NCBI GenBank assembly: GCA_000432435.1
Contig: HF993130.1
Coordinates: 12,540 to 40,652 of the forward strand
DNA from: Eubacterium sp. CAG:180
GTDB lineage: Bacteria > Bacillota > Clostridia > Oscillospirales > Acutalibacteraceae
Length of the DNA: 28,113 bases
Direction: 5' to 3'
Below, in pieces: positions 22,267 through 28,113 of the stretch (within the stretch, counting starts at the first letter, position 1; each line of letters begins with the position of its first letter). Both the position numbers and the translations under genes were made by a program. The notes under the pieces were generated by a model that searched no databases, had not been told where the DNA came from, and saw nothing but the letters and a program-made list of their open reading frames with translations.

Positions 22267-22524
22267 ATGCCGAATATTAAATCAGCTAAAAAACGTGTAA
22301 TCGTTAACAACAAGAGAGCAGACCGCAACAAGTCAAGAAACACCGCTCTCAAGACAGCTATCAAAAAGGCTAATGCCGCTATTGAGTCAAACGCTGCCGA
22401 CAAAGAAGTTCTTGTTAAAGCTGCAGTTAAGAAAATCGACCAGGCTTCTGCAAAGGGTCTTATTCATATGAATAACGCCGCTCGCAAAAAGTCAGCCCTC
22501 GTTTGCAAACTCAACAAGGCTTAA
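22267..22524 (+). CDS. rpsT: 30S ribosomal protein S20
   Basis: This 85-residue, very basic and alanine-rich protein is typical S20. It starts MPNIKSAKKRV and contains the family pattern NKSRNTALKTAIKKA, and ends with HMNNAARKKSALVCKLNKA. S20 binds 16S rRNA early in small-subunit assembly. A textbook AAAGGAGG lies 7 bases before the ATG. It is a single gene with its own promoter and terminator, divergent from gpr as in many Firmicutes. Confidence 0.98.
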   Translation: MPNIKSAKKRVIVNNKRADRNKSRNTALKTAIKKANAAIESNAADKEVLVKAAVKKIDQASAKGLIHMNNAARKKSALVCKLNKA

Positions 22525-22538
22525 TGTTGTTTTTAATG

Positions 22539-22566
22539 CACCTCGGTCTTTAGACCGAGGTGTTTT
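22539..22566 (+). terminator. Terminator of rpsT
   Basis: CACCTCGGTC and GACCGAGGTG form a perfect 10-bp stem with a TTTA loop, followed by TTTTGCTTTTT. Confidence 0.95.
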
Positions 22567-22596
22567 GCTTTTTCGGTCAAATTTACATTTTATTCA

Positions 22597-22625
22597 TTGA
22601 CTTTTGCCTTTTTTACGTATATAAT
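22597..22625 (+). promoter_or_regulatory. Near-consensus sigma-A promoter for the 59-residue gene
   Basis: TTGACT (22597-22602), 17-base spacer, TATAAT (22620-22625). Only one base departs from consensus, so this should be among the strongest promoters in the window. Confidence 0.85.
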
Positions 22626-22666
22626 AAACACATAGTTTTACAAAAATTAAGGGAGGCATTTTACCT

Positions 22667-22846
22667 ATGAAAAAAGTTATTAAAGTTATCGGTATCATCG
22701 CCGCTGTTGCAGGCGCTATCTTCGGCGTTTATGTAATAGTGAAAAAATATGTTGACAGCAAAAAAGTAGTTATCGGCAATGACGCTGAAAATTATGTTTC
22801 ATGCTCCTGCTGCGACGACAACTTCGTTTCCGAAACCGTTGCGTAA
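22667..22846 (+). CDS. Small one-TM protein with a C-terminal CSCC motif (59 residues)
   Basis: The ATG has GGGAGG 10 bases upstream. The product begins MKKVIKVIGIIAAVAGAIFG, with one membrane helix from about 4 to 26. A short basic segment (VKKYVDSKK) follows, then an acidic tail with NYVSCSCCDDNF, whose three cysteines could bind a metal or form disulfides. The orientation is uncertain: no cleavage site is obvious, and the Lys-rich segment after the helix suggests an external N-terminus or a hairpin-like anchor. I recognise no named family. Its strong private promoter and terminator argue for a real, well-expressed gene in growing cells. Confidence 0.75.
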   Translation: MKKVIKVIGIIAAVAGAIFGVYVIVKKYVDSKKVVIGNDAENYVSCSCCDDNFVSETVA

Positions 22847-22857
22847 ATAAAAACGTA

Positions 22858-22894
22858 TTATAAACGCCCGATTGGCTGAGTGTTTATAAGGAAG
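22858..22894 (+). repeat. Left imperfect inverted repeat plus hairpin
   Basis: TTATAAAC and GTTTATAA (22858-22865, 22882-22889) form an 8-bp stem. Within the same stretch, CCCG-ATT-GGCTGAGTGTT-TA-TAAG (22867-22890) recurs in inverse orientation at 23131-23156. The gap between the 59-residue gene and spoVAE (22847-23162) contains no ORF I would call. Confidence 0.5.
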
Positions 22895-22934
22895 CTTTGC
22901 GTCAAAACAATATTTTTTGTGCAATAATAATTGA

Positions 22935-22970
22935 CCCCTCAGATGAGCTCCAGCTTATCTGAGGGGTTTT
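22935..22970 (+). terminator. Terminator after the 59-residue gene
   Basis: CCCCTCAGATGAGCT pairs with AGCTTATCTGAGGGG around a CC turn, then TTTTCATTTT. It lies 88 bases past the stop, a long 3' untranslated region for so small a gene. Confidence 0.88.
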
Positions 22971-23001
22971 CATTTTCTTGTATCAAAAATATAATATTTT
23001 A

Positions 23002-23088
23002 AATTGCTTTACAGTTTCGTAGGCGTAAAAATCTTTTTATACCGAAGGCAGGAAACTAAGCAAGTCTGTCGCCTTGCGAGCCTTTTTT
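23002..23088 (+). ncRNA. Possible small structured RNA (weak)
   Basis: A promoter-like pair TTTTCA (22967-22972), 17-base spacer, TATAAT (22990-22995) precedes about 85 bases of structured sequence. GGCGTAAAAA can pair with TTTTTATACC (23026-23047 area). AAGGC...GCAAG...CTTGC...GCCTT (23045-23084) makes a nested stem ending in six Ts. No ORF is present. The -35 is poor and overlaps the previous terminator, so this may be no more than a second terminator. I cannot match it to a riboswitch class. Confidence 0.3.
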
Positions 23089-23094
23089 ACAAAA

Positions 23095-23113
23095 GCATAA
23101 GAGTTTTTTATGC
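23095..23113 (-). terminator. Terminator-like hairpin downstream of spoVAE
   Basis: GCATAA pairs with TTATGC around a 7-base loop, and on the minus strand TTTTG follows. It lies 50 bases past the spoVAE stop. Confidence 0.5.
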
Positions 23114-23130
23114 AGGAAACCAATGATTTC

Positions 23131-23156
23131 TTACGAACACTCAGCCTTTGAACGGG
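23131..23156 (-). repeat. Right imperfect inverted repeat
   Basis: Read on the minus strand: CCCG-TTCAAA-GGCTGAGTGTT-CG-TAAG. The 11-base core is identical to the left copy at 22874-22884, and both flanks CCCG and TAAG agree. Confidence 0.5.
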
Positions 23157-23162
23157 TATTTT

Positions 23163-23519
23163 TTATTTGCTTTTCGGTTTTGCAAAAAACGAAACCACAA
23201 GTCCCGACAGCACCGCCGCCGCAATTCCTGCGGAGCCCGCACACAACGGTCCCGTAAGAACACCGAGCAAGCCTTTTTCGCGGATTGCCTCCTTGGTTCC
23301 GTTCACAAGGACATTACCGAAGCCCGTAAGCGGTACCGTAGCCCCCGCTCCGGCAAAATCAACAAGCTTATCATATACTCCGGCCGCACCGAGGATAACG
23401 CCGAGCACAACAAAGGTAACGAGTATTCTTGCAGGCGTCATCTTTGTCACGTCTATCAGTATTTGTCCTATAACGCATATGAGTCCGCCGACAAAAAATG
23501 CTTTAAGAAAAATCAGCAA
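23163..23519 (-). CDS. spoVAE: Stage V sporulation protein AE
   Basis: This 118-residue membrane protein has about four hydrophobic segments and the family pattern: FLKAFFVGGLICVIGQILID, then TPARILVTFVVLGVILG, VPLTGFGNVLVNGTKEAI, and a Gly/Ala-rich last helix. SpoVAE is part of the SpoVA channel that loads dipicolinic acid into the forespore and releases it at germination. The start is a TTG with AAGGGG 9 bases upstream; a nearby ATG is in another frame and stops after seven codons. The usual partners spoVAC and spoVAD are not adjacent. It follows cdd in the same direction, which is probably incidental. Confidence 0.92.
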   Translation of the reverse strand: MLIFLKAFFVGGLICVIGQILIDVTKMTPARILVTFVVLGVILGAAGVYDKLVDFAGAGATVPLTGFGNVLVNGTKEAIREKGLLGVLTGPLCAGSAGIAAAVLSGLVVSFFAKPKSK

Positions 23520-23571
23520 AAAACATTTCCCCTTCCGATTTTCGGAATTATTTTGTGCCGATTTTCAATAA

Positions 23572-23979
23572 TTATTCCTTTCGTAAATCAAATCCGCCGG
23601 GCAAAAGCTCCGAGAGCGTATGCACCTCATATTCGCCCTTGCCGTCGCCGAGAATTATTTTGAAATCACCGCCGCAAAACTCCTCCATAACCTGACGGCA
23701 AACGCCGCACGGATAGCAAAGGTGCTTGTATTCGCCGTTTTTGTATTTACCGACTATCGCAATAGCTTCGAAATCGTTTTCACCCTCGCTGATTGCCTTA
23801 AAAAAAGCTGTTCGCTCGGCACATATCGTGGGTGAAAAAGCCGAATTTTCGATATTGCACCCCTTATAAACTCTTCCGTCTGCGGTAATAAGCGCCGCAC
23901 CGACGGAAAAGCCCGAGTACGGCGAATATGAATTTACCATAGCGTCCTCGGCGCATATCAAAAGCTCACAAGGCGTCAT
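23572..23979 (-). CDS. cdd: Cytidine deaminase
   Basis: This 135-residue protein is the small tetrameric zinc cytidine deaminase that converts cytidine and deoxycytidine to uridine forms in pyrimidine salvage. Zinc ligands and the catalytic Glu are C53-x-E55 in TICAERTAFFKA and PCGVC (C91, C94). The substrate-binding region YSPYSGFSVGAAL and the GCNIENSAF segment are intact. I chose the ATG at 23979 because GGGAG lies 8 bases upstream. A promoter is at 24012-24040. spoVAE follows 52 bp downstream, so read-through is possible. Confidence 0.96.
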   Translation of the reverse strand: MTPCELLICAEDAMVNSYSPYSGFSVGAALITADGRVYKGCNIENSAFSPTICAERTAFFKAISEGENDFEAIAIVGKYKNGEYKHLCYPCGVCRQVMEEFCGGDFKIILGDGKGEYEVHTLSELLPGGFDLRKE

Positions 23980-24011
23980 AATATCGTCTCCCGTCATATT
24001 ATCTTTATTTT

Positions 24012-24040
24012 ATAATAATTCATAAGTCCGCAAAAATCAA
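24012..24040 (-). promoter_or_regulatory. Promoter of cdd
   Basis: On the minus strand: TTGATT (24035-24040), 17-base spacer, TATTAT (24012-24017). Confidence 0.6.
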
Positions 24041-24114
24041 GCTATGCCGTTTTGCAACAAAGTGCCGCCGAATTCGTATAATATAATAAACGATTTGGGA
24101 GGCACGAACATTTT

Positions 24115-25383
24115 ATGAATTATCAAAACAACAAAACAGAAATATCCGTAATACAGCTGGCACTTAAAAGGGCCGGGTTTTTAGATGGTGAAATCGACGG
24201 CATTTTCGGAAGCGATACAAGAAATGCCGTAATTTCTTTTCAAAAGGCCGCTTCTCTGTCGCCCGACGGAATTGTCGGTCCGAAAACATACGCCGCACTT
24301 TTACCGTATCTCAAAGGGTACACGATTCACCGTGTAAAAAAGGGAGATTCGCTCTATTCGATTGCCGCCATGCACAATACAAGCATAAGAAAAATTATGC
24401 TTGCAAATCCGACGGTTGATCCGCTAAACCTGCAGATAGGCACAATTTTAACCGTTCCGTTTGCTTTTTCGGTAGTTCCCACCGACGTGCCGTATTCATA
24501 TATGCTTTTAACATACATCTGCGAAGGACTTTTAATGCGGTATCCGTTCCTTTCGGGCGGAGTTATAGGAAAAAGCGTTATGGGAAAAAGCATACCGTAT
24601 CTAAGCATAGGTCAGGGCAAAGACGAGGTATTTTACAACGCGTCGCACCACGCAAACGAATGGATAACAACTCCCCTACTTTTAAAATTCATCGAAGAAT
24701 ATTCGGAAAGCTTTGCAAACGGAGGCTCGCTGTACGGTACTCTCGCGGTACAGTTATTTAAAAAGGCAACTCTTTATATTGTTCCCATGGTTAACCCCGA
24801 CGGCGTTGACCTTGTAAACGGTGTACTCCGTAACGACAGATATAAAAATGAGACGCTCAAAATTTCGGCACGCTATCCCGACATACCGTATCCGAACGGG
24901 TGGAAAGCGAACATCGCGGGAGTTGACCTTAATCTTCAATATCCGGCAGGCTGGGATGAAGCAAAAAAGATTAAGTATTCGCTCGGTTTTACGTCTCCCG
25001 CTCCGCGCGATTTTGTCGGCACGGCTCCCCTTTCCGCTCCCGAAAGCGAGGCTGTATTTAATTTTACAATGAAGCACAATTTTGCGCTTACCCTGTCATA
25101 CCACAGCCAGGGTGAAATCATATACTGGAAGTACCTTGACTTTGAGCCGCAAAAATCACGTGAAATCGCAGAATATTTCGGGCGAATCAGCGGCTATGCG
25201 GTAGAGGAAACACCGTATAATTCGGGCTTTGCAGGGTACAAGGACTGGTTTATACAGTATTATGACAGACCCGGATACACAATAGAGGTAGGCTTAGGTC
25301 AAAGCCCCCTGCCCCTCACGCAGTTTGACAAAATATACAGCGACAACGTGGGGATTCTTAAAGGCGGCATAACCGAAATATGA
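24115..25383 (+). CDS. PG-binding + LysM + M14 endopeptidase (gamma-D-glutamyl-L-diamino acid type)
   Basis: This 422-residue protein joins a peptidoglycan-binding domain (about 9-65, with LDGEIDGIFGSDTRNAVISF), one LysM domain (about 69-114) and an M14 zinc carboxypeptidase fold (about 125-420). Zinc ligands are H179 and E182 in SHHANEW and H330 in SYHSQGE; the general acid is E391 in YTIEVG. The layout matches bacillus endopeptidase I-like enzymes that cut the gamma-D-Glu-diaminopimelate bond of muropeptides. There is no signal peptide, as in spore-associated members of the group, so it may act in the sporulating cell or on recycled peptides. GGGAGG precedes the ATG. A TATAAT lies near 24079, but its -35 is unclear. 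Confidence 0.9.
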   Translation: MNYQNNKTEISVIQLALKRAGFLDGEIDGIFGSDTRNAVISFQKAASLSPDGIVGPKTYAALLPYLKGYTIHRVKKGDSLYSIAAMHNTSIRKIMLANPTVDPLNLQIGTILTVPFAFSVVPTDVPYSYMLLTYICEGLLMRYPFLSGGVIGKSVMGKSIPYLSIGQGKDEVFYNASHHANEWITTPLLLKFIEEYSESFANGGSLYGTLAVQLFKKATLYIVPMVNPDGVDLVNGVLRNDRYKNETLKISARYPDIPYPNGWKANIAGVDLNLQYPAGWDEAKKIKYSLGFTSPAPRDFVGTAPLSAPESEAVFNFTMKHNFALTLSYHSQGEIIYWKYLDFEPQKSREIAEYFGRISGYAVEETPYNSGFAGYKDWFIQYYDRPGYTIEVGLGQSPLPLTQFDKIYSDNVGILKGGITEI

Positions 25384-25398
25384 TAAGATATAACGATA

Positions 25399-25430
25399 GC
25401 GGCGATAAATTTAAGGTGTAAAATCGCCGC
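25399..25430 (+). terminator. Hairpin after the M14 gene
   Basis: GCGGCGAT pairs perfectly with ATCGCCGC (8 bp, 16-base loop) 15 bases past the stop. There is no T run, so it may stabilise the mRNA end rather than terminate. Confidence 0.45.
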
Positions 25431-25447
25431 ATATTGTGATACAATAT
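25431..25447. promoter_or_regulatory. 7-3-7 palindrome at the aldo/keto reductase promoter
   Basis: ATATTGT-GAT-ACAATAT is a perfect inverted repeat and includes a TACAAT -10 for the plus strand. The same half-site occurs in the palindrome at 16348-16361. It could be an operator or chance in AT-rich DNA. Confidence 0.4.
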
Positions 25448-25474
25448 ACTCATCTTTGAAATGAAGGTGAGAAT

Positions 25475-26341
25475 TTGAAAAGCTTACAGGACAAATATAT
25501 ACTCAGAAACGGCGTAGAAGTACCGTGCATAGGCTTCGGCACATGGAAAATGCCGGATGAAGTCGCAGAAAATGCCGTAAAAGCCGCAATAGATACAGGC
25601 TACCGTCATATCGACACCGCAGGCGCTTACAGGAACGAAAAAGGCGTCGGCGACGGAATAAAAAAGAGCGGCGTTAAAAGGGAAGAAATATTTTTGGTAA
25701 GCAAGCTGCCAAACGACGACCACGGCTATGAAAAAGCCATAGCTGCGTGCGAGAGCTCGCTTTTAAAGCTCGGTACGGATTACCTCGACGGCTATTTAAT
25801 ACATTGGCCGGTGCTTGTCACAAACTGGGACCGCCTCGAAGACGACCTTTGCGATACCTGGCGCGCAATGATGAGACTGCGCGACGACGGCAAGGTAAGA
25901 GCCATCGGCACAAGCAACTTTATGACGGAGCATATTGAGATTTTAAAGAAAAATCTCGGCGATTATCCGCTGATAAATCAGGTTCAGATGCATCCGCAAA
26001 ATCCGCAGGACGAAATGATAGCATACTGCAAAGAAAACTCTGTTTTGCCCGAAGCCTGGAGTCCGCTCATACAAGGTCAGGCATTTAAGCGCGAACTCCT
26101 AATAGAGCTTGCCGAAAAATACAAGGTCTCGGTAGCCCAGCTTTGCATACGCTTTATAGTGCAAAAGGGTGCCGTTCCCATTCCTAAGTCGGCAAATCCC
26201 GACAGAATTCGGAACAACGCCGATGTGTTCGGCTTTGAAATTTCCGACGAAGATATGGAAAGAATAGCGTCGCTCAGGGTCTACGGCAGAATAGGCGATC
26301 CGCCGTCGGTGCCGAGAACTCATCAGGTAGTCGGATTTTAA
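25475..26341 (+). CDS. Aldo/keto reductase
   Basis: This 288-residue NADPH-dependent oxidoreductase of the AKR superfamily reduces aldehydes or ketones in the cytosol. The catalytic tetrad is complete: D47 (HIDTAGAY), Y52, K77 (LVSKL) and H110 (LIHWP). The cofactor-binding end has PIPKSANPDRIRNN (about 256-269), the usual pyrophosphate loop. The length is typical of the 2,5-diketo-gluconate reductase-like group. The start is TTG with AAGGTGAG 5 bases upstream. It is a single gene ending in a bidirectional terminator. The true substrate is unknown; detoxification of reactive aldehydes or sugar reduction is usual for the group. Confidence 0.94.
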   Translation: MKSLQDKYILRNGVEVPCIGFGTWKMPDEVAENAVKAAIDTGYRHIDTAGAYRNEKGVGDGIKKSGVKREEIFLVSKLPNDDHGYEKAIAACESSLLKLGTDYLDGYLIHWPVLVTNWDRLEDDLCDTWRAMMRLRDDGKVRAIGTSNFMTEHIEILKKNLGDYPLINQVQMHPQNPQDEMIAYCKENSVLPEAWSPLIQGQAFKRELLIELAEKYKVSVAQLCIRFIVQKGAVPIPKSANPDRIRNNADVFGFEISDEDMERIASLRVYGRIGDPPSVPRTHQVVGF

Positions 26342-26351
26342 ATCACGTATA

Positions 26352-26395
26352 AAAAAACGGCTTATCGGGATCAAGCTCCCTATAAGCCGTTTTAT
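26352..26395. terminator. Bidirectional terminator, aldo/keto reductase / queH
   Basis: AAAACGGCTTATCGGGA (26354-26370) pairs with TCCCTATAAGCCGTTTT (26377-26393), with one mismatch. There are A and T runs on the outer sides serving both convergent genes. Confidence 0.9.
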
Positions 26396-26402
26396 CTTTA
26401 TT

Positions 26403-26987
26403 TTATAATGTAAAAGAATCAAGTTCTTCAAGAAACCTTTCTTTTTCGCGGAGGATTGCTTTTTTGTATCTGTCCTCCTCAGAAAAGACGCATCCGCAGT
26501 ATTTTTGCATATAAAAGCCGAGCTCTCTTGCCCTTTGATTGCCGTCTCTGAAATTCGGTCTGAAATCGCGGTAGAGAAATTCCACGCCGAACTCTTTTCC
26601 GAAACGCTCGCCTGCCGCGGCTATAAGCTCGTGCTTTTGGTAAACGCTTGCGAGAAGCGTGGTTGTAAACTGCTTAAAACCGTGTTCCGCCGCAAATTCG
26701 GCTGTTTTGCGAAGCCTCGTCTCATAGCAATAGGTACACCTGTTATCTATATCGCCGACAACATTTTTCACGAATTCGCGAAGTCCGTAATCCTCTTCGA
26801 CCAAAACCCTCATATTTATTTTCGAAGCATAGTCGATAAGGCAATTACGCCTTGCCTCGTATTCTTTCCAAGGGTGGATGTTTGGATTATACCAAAACGC
26901 GACCGGCTCTATTCCCTCGTTTCGCAGAGGGTCTATGCAGGAAAGCGAGCACGGCGCACAGCAGCAGTGAAGAAGCACATTATTCAT
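26403..26987 (-). CDS. queH: Epoxyqueuosine reductase QueH
   Basis: This 194-residue protein is QueH (formerly DUF208), the non-QueG enzyme that reduces epoxyqueuosine to queuosine in tRNA. It opens with LLHCCCAPCS (cysteines at 8, 9, 10 and 13). A second pair lies in DNRCTYCYETR and a last pair in KYCGC near the C-terminus. These cysteines supply the iron-sulfur and diiron sites described for the family. I chose the ATG at 26987: GGTGA lies 8 bases upstream and the codon overlaps the end of the CorC/HlyC gene by 8 bases, implying coupled translation. No other queuosine genes are in view, so it may serve salvage or be unlinked from the biosynthesis genes. Confidence 0.93.
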   Translation of the reverse strand: MNNVLLHCCCAPCSLSCIDPLRNEGIEPVAFWYNPNIHPWKEYEARRNCLIDYASKINMRVLVEEDYGLREFVKNVVGDIDNRCTYCYETRLRKTAEFAAEHGFKQFTTTLLASVYQKHELIAAAGERFGKEFGVEFLYRDFRPNFRDGNQRARELGFYMQKYCGCVFSEEDRYKKAILREKERFLEELDSFTL

Positions 26988-28113
26988 CGTCTTTGTCACC
27001 GCTTTTACGCTTATCCTTTTCCTCGGACTTTTCATCAGTCGTTTTTTCGTTGCCGAGCTGTTCCTCCGGCAAAAATTCGACCTTGACCTTACCTATACGG
27101 CGCTCCTCTACGTTCAACACGGTAAACCTGATGTTTTTATACTGAACGGTGTTCATATCGCCGTCAACCGGCAAAAAGCCCAAAAGGCTGATTATAAATC
27201 CGCCGAGAGTATCGTAGTCTCCCTCGGGCAGCTTTATGCCGAGTTTTTCCTCAACCTCTTCGATATCGGTAATACCGTCTATCGTAAAGGTGGTATCGTT
27301 TATCTTGGATATTTCTTCGTCCTCGTTGTCATATTCGTCCTGAATATTACCGACGATAGCCTCAACTATATCCTCAAGGGTTACAAGGCCGGCAGTTCCG
27401 CCGTACTCGTCAACCACTATTGCCATCTGAATATGCTTAGCGGTCATTTCCGAAAATAATTCGCCGCAGCGCTTTGTTTCGGGAACGCAATATACCTCGC
27501 GCATTATGTCCTTAGGCGTTTTTGTTTTAGGCAGATTGGACCCGACATATTTTAAAAGGTCTTTAATGTATATAATACCGACAACATTGTCGGGGTCTTC
27601 CTCATATACGGGGATTCTCGAATAGCCGTGCTCCATTGAGGTTTTGACTACGTCCTGGAGAGAATCCTCGACGTCAACGCACTCCATATCGGTGCGGTGA
27701 GTCATTATATCGGCAACGTCAATATCATCAAATTCAAAGACGTTGTTTATCATTTCTTTTTGGCTGTCCTCAATTACGCCCTTTTCCTGACCGACGTCAA
27801 CCATCATACGGATTTCCTCTTCTGTGACGGTTTCCTCATCAGCGTTGGGGTCAAGACCGAACATACGGACTATAAGGTTTGTGGAAGCAGAAAGAAGCTT
27901 TACAAACGGCTTTGTTATCTTACTGAAGCCGAGAAGTATCGGAGTGACTGCAAAGGAGATTTTTTCAGACTTCTGCATAGCGAACTTTTTGGGTGCAAGC
28001 TCGCCGAGAACGAGTGAAAAATAAGACATAATAAGCGTTATAAGTATAGTCGAAATTACGCTTATCGCACCGACCGGAATTACCTTAACAACAGATGTTT
28101 TCGCAAGAGCGTC
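26980..28113 (-). CDS. CNNM/CorC/HlyC-family membrane protein (5' end outside window)
   Basis: The visible 377 residues are the C-terminal part of a hemolysin-family (TlyC/CorC/CNNM) protein. They comprise the end of the CNNM transmembrane domain (ISVISTILITLIMSYFSLVLGELAPKK region), two CBS domains (about VADIMTHRTD and KDIMREVYCV onward) and a CorC_HlyC domain (TIDGITDIEEVEEKLGIKLP, then DTLGGFIISLLG). A Lys/Asp/Glu-rich tail ends the protein. Members are linked to magnesium or cobalt export and metal tolerance; the hemolysin name is historical. The open frame continues past the window edge, so the start is not seen; family members are usually 420-450 residues. It overlaps queH by 8 bases. 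Confidence 0.93.
   Translation of the reverse strand, partial: DALAKTSVVKVIPVGAISVISTILITLIMSYFSLVLGELAPKKFAMQKSEKISFAVTPILLGFSKITKPFVKLLSASTNLIVRMFGLDPNADEETVTEEEIRMMVDVGQEKGVIEDSQKEMINNVFEFDDIDVADIMTHRTDMECVDVEDSLQDVVKTSMEHGYSRIPVYEEDPDNVVGIIYIKDLLKYVGSNLPKTKTPKDIMREVYCVPETKRCGELFSEMTAKHIQMAIVVDEYGGTAGLVTLEDIVEAIVGNIQDEYDNEDEEISKINDTTFTIDGITDIEEVEEKLGIKLPEGDYDTLGGFIISLLGFLPVDGDMNTVQYKNIRFTVLNVEERRIGKVKVEFLPEEQLGNEKTTDEKSEEKDKRKSGDKDDE

Noticed and set aside
23002..23088. c-di-GMP riboswitch in the structured block
   Set aside because: The GGAAAC-containing stretches lack the GGCAAACC...GGGACGCAAAGC core. No class could be matched.
1..28113. CRISPR arrays, toxin-antitoxin pairs, restriction-modification or other defence genes
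   Set aside because: I scanned both strands for direct-repeat arrays and hallmark proteins and found none. The window is mainly core chromosomal genes.

Overview
The window looks like an ordinary chromosomal stretch of an anaerobic, spore-forming Clostridia bacterium, most likely a gut Oscillospiraceae/Ruminococcaceae-type organism. The taxonomy is inferred from gene content and start-codon habits. The evidence is a set of sporulation genes (sipL, spoIVA, yunB, spoIIP, gpr, spoVAE, a spore-type M14 endopeptidase), anaerobic oxidative-stress genes (reverse rubrerythrin, rubredoxin, PerR), a pyruvate formate-lyase activase, strong Shine-Dalgarno sites, several TTG starts and compact rho-independent terminators. 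No CRISPR array, rRNA, intact mobile element or complete defence system is visible.

Layout. 1-2921 (minus): an esterase-like alpha/beta hydrolase and a DUF4965/DUF1793 'glutaminase-family' six-hairpin protein, probably one catabolic operon. 3055-4627 (plus): a sugar-phosphate transferase of the polyprenyl glycosylphosphotransferase family. 4658-6505 (plus): a YbiT/YkpA-type ABC-F ATPase overlapping a 57-residue unknown gene. 6506-7254: a gene-poor patch with a compact candidate small RNA on the minus strand, a duplicated structured module, a decayed ORF and a 28-codon ORF that looks like the start of a phage virion protein. 7255-8402 (minus): tRNA-Lys, secG and a single-pass membrane protein. 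8504-10256: a GPH-family sugar:cation symporter. 10275-12262 (minus): dCMP deaminase, then a perR-rubrerythrin-rubredoxin oxidative-stress operon with a perfect 7-1-7 Fur-family operator.

12361-15484 (plus): sipL-spoIVA, the spore-coat basement layer pair, behind a plausible sigma-E promoter. 15533-18746: a HAD-IIA phosphatase facing pflA, an acyltransferase-like gene and exodeoxyribonuclease III. 18756-22063 (minus): yunB, an 88-residue unknown exported protein, spoIIP and gpr. 22201-22970 (plus): rpsT and a 59-residue one-TM protein with a near-consensus promoter. 22858-23156: a structured non-coding patch bounded by imperfect inverted repeats. 23163-24040 (minus): spoVAE and cdd. 24115-26341 (plus): a PG-binding/LysM/M14 endopeptidase and an aldo/keto reductase. 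26403-28113 (minus): queH overlapping the end of a CBS-domain CorC/HlyC transporter-like gene that runs off the window.

No dramatic new system stands out. The best leads are: the promoter-to-terminator small RNA at 6541-6651; the duplicated T-arm-like module and decayed small ORFs next to it; a rubredoxin with a one-residue deletion in its first metal knuckle (C-x-C instead of C-x-x-C); and small unstudied proteins among sporulation and housekeeping genes.
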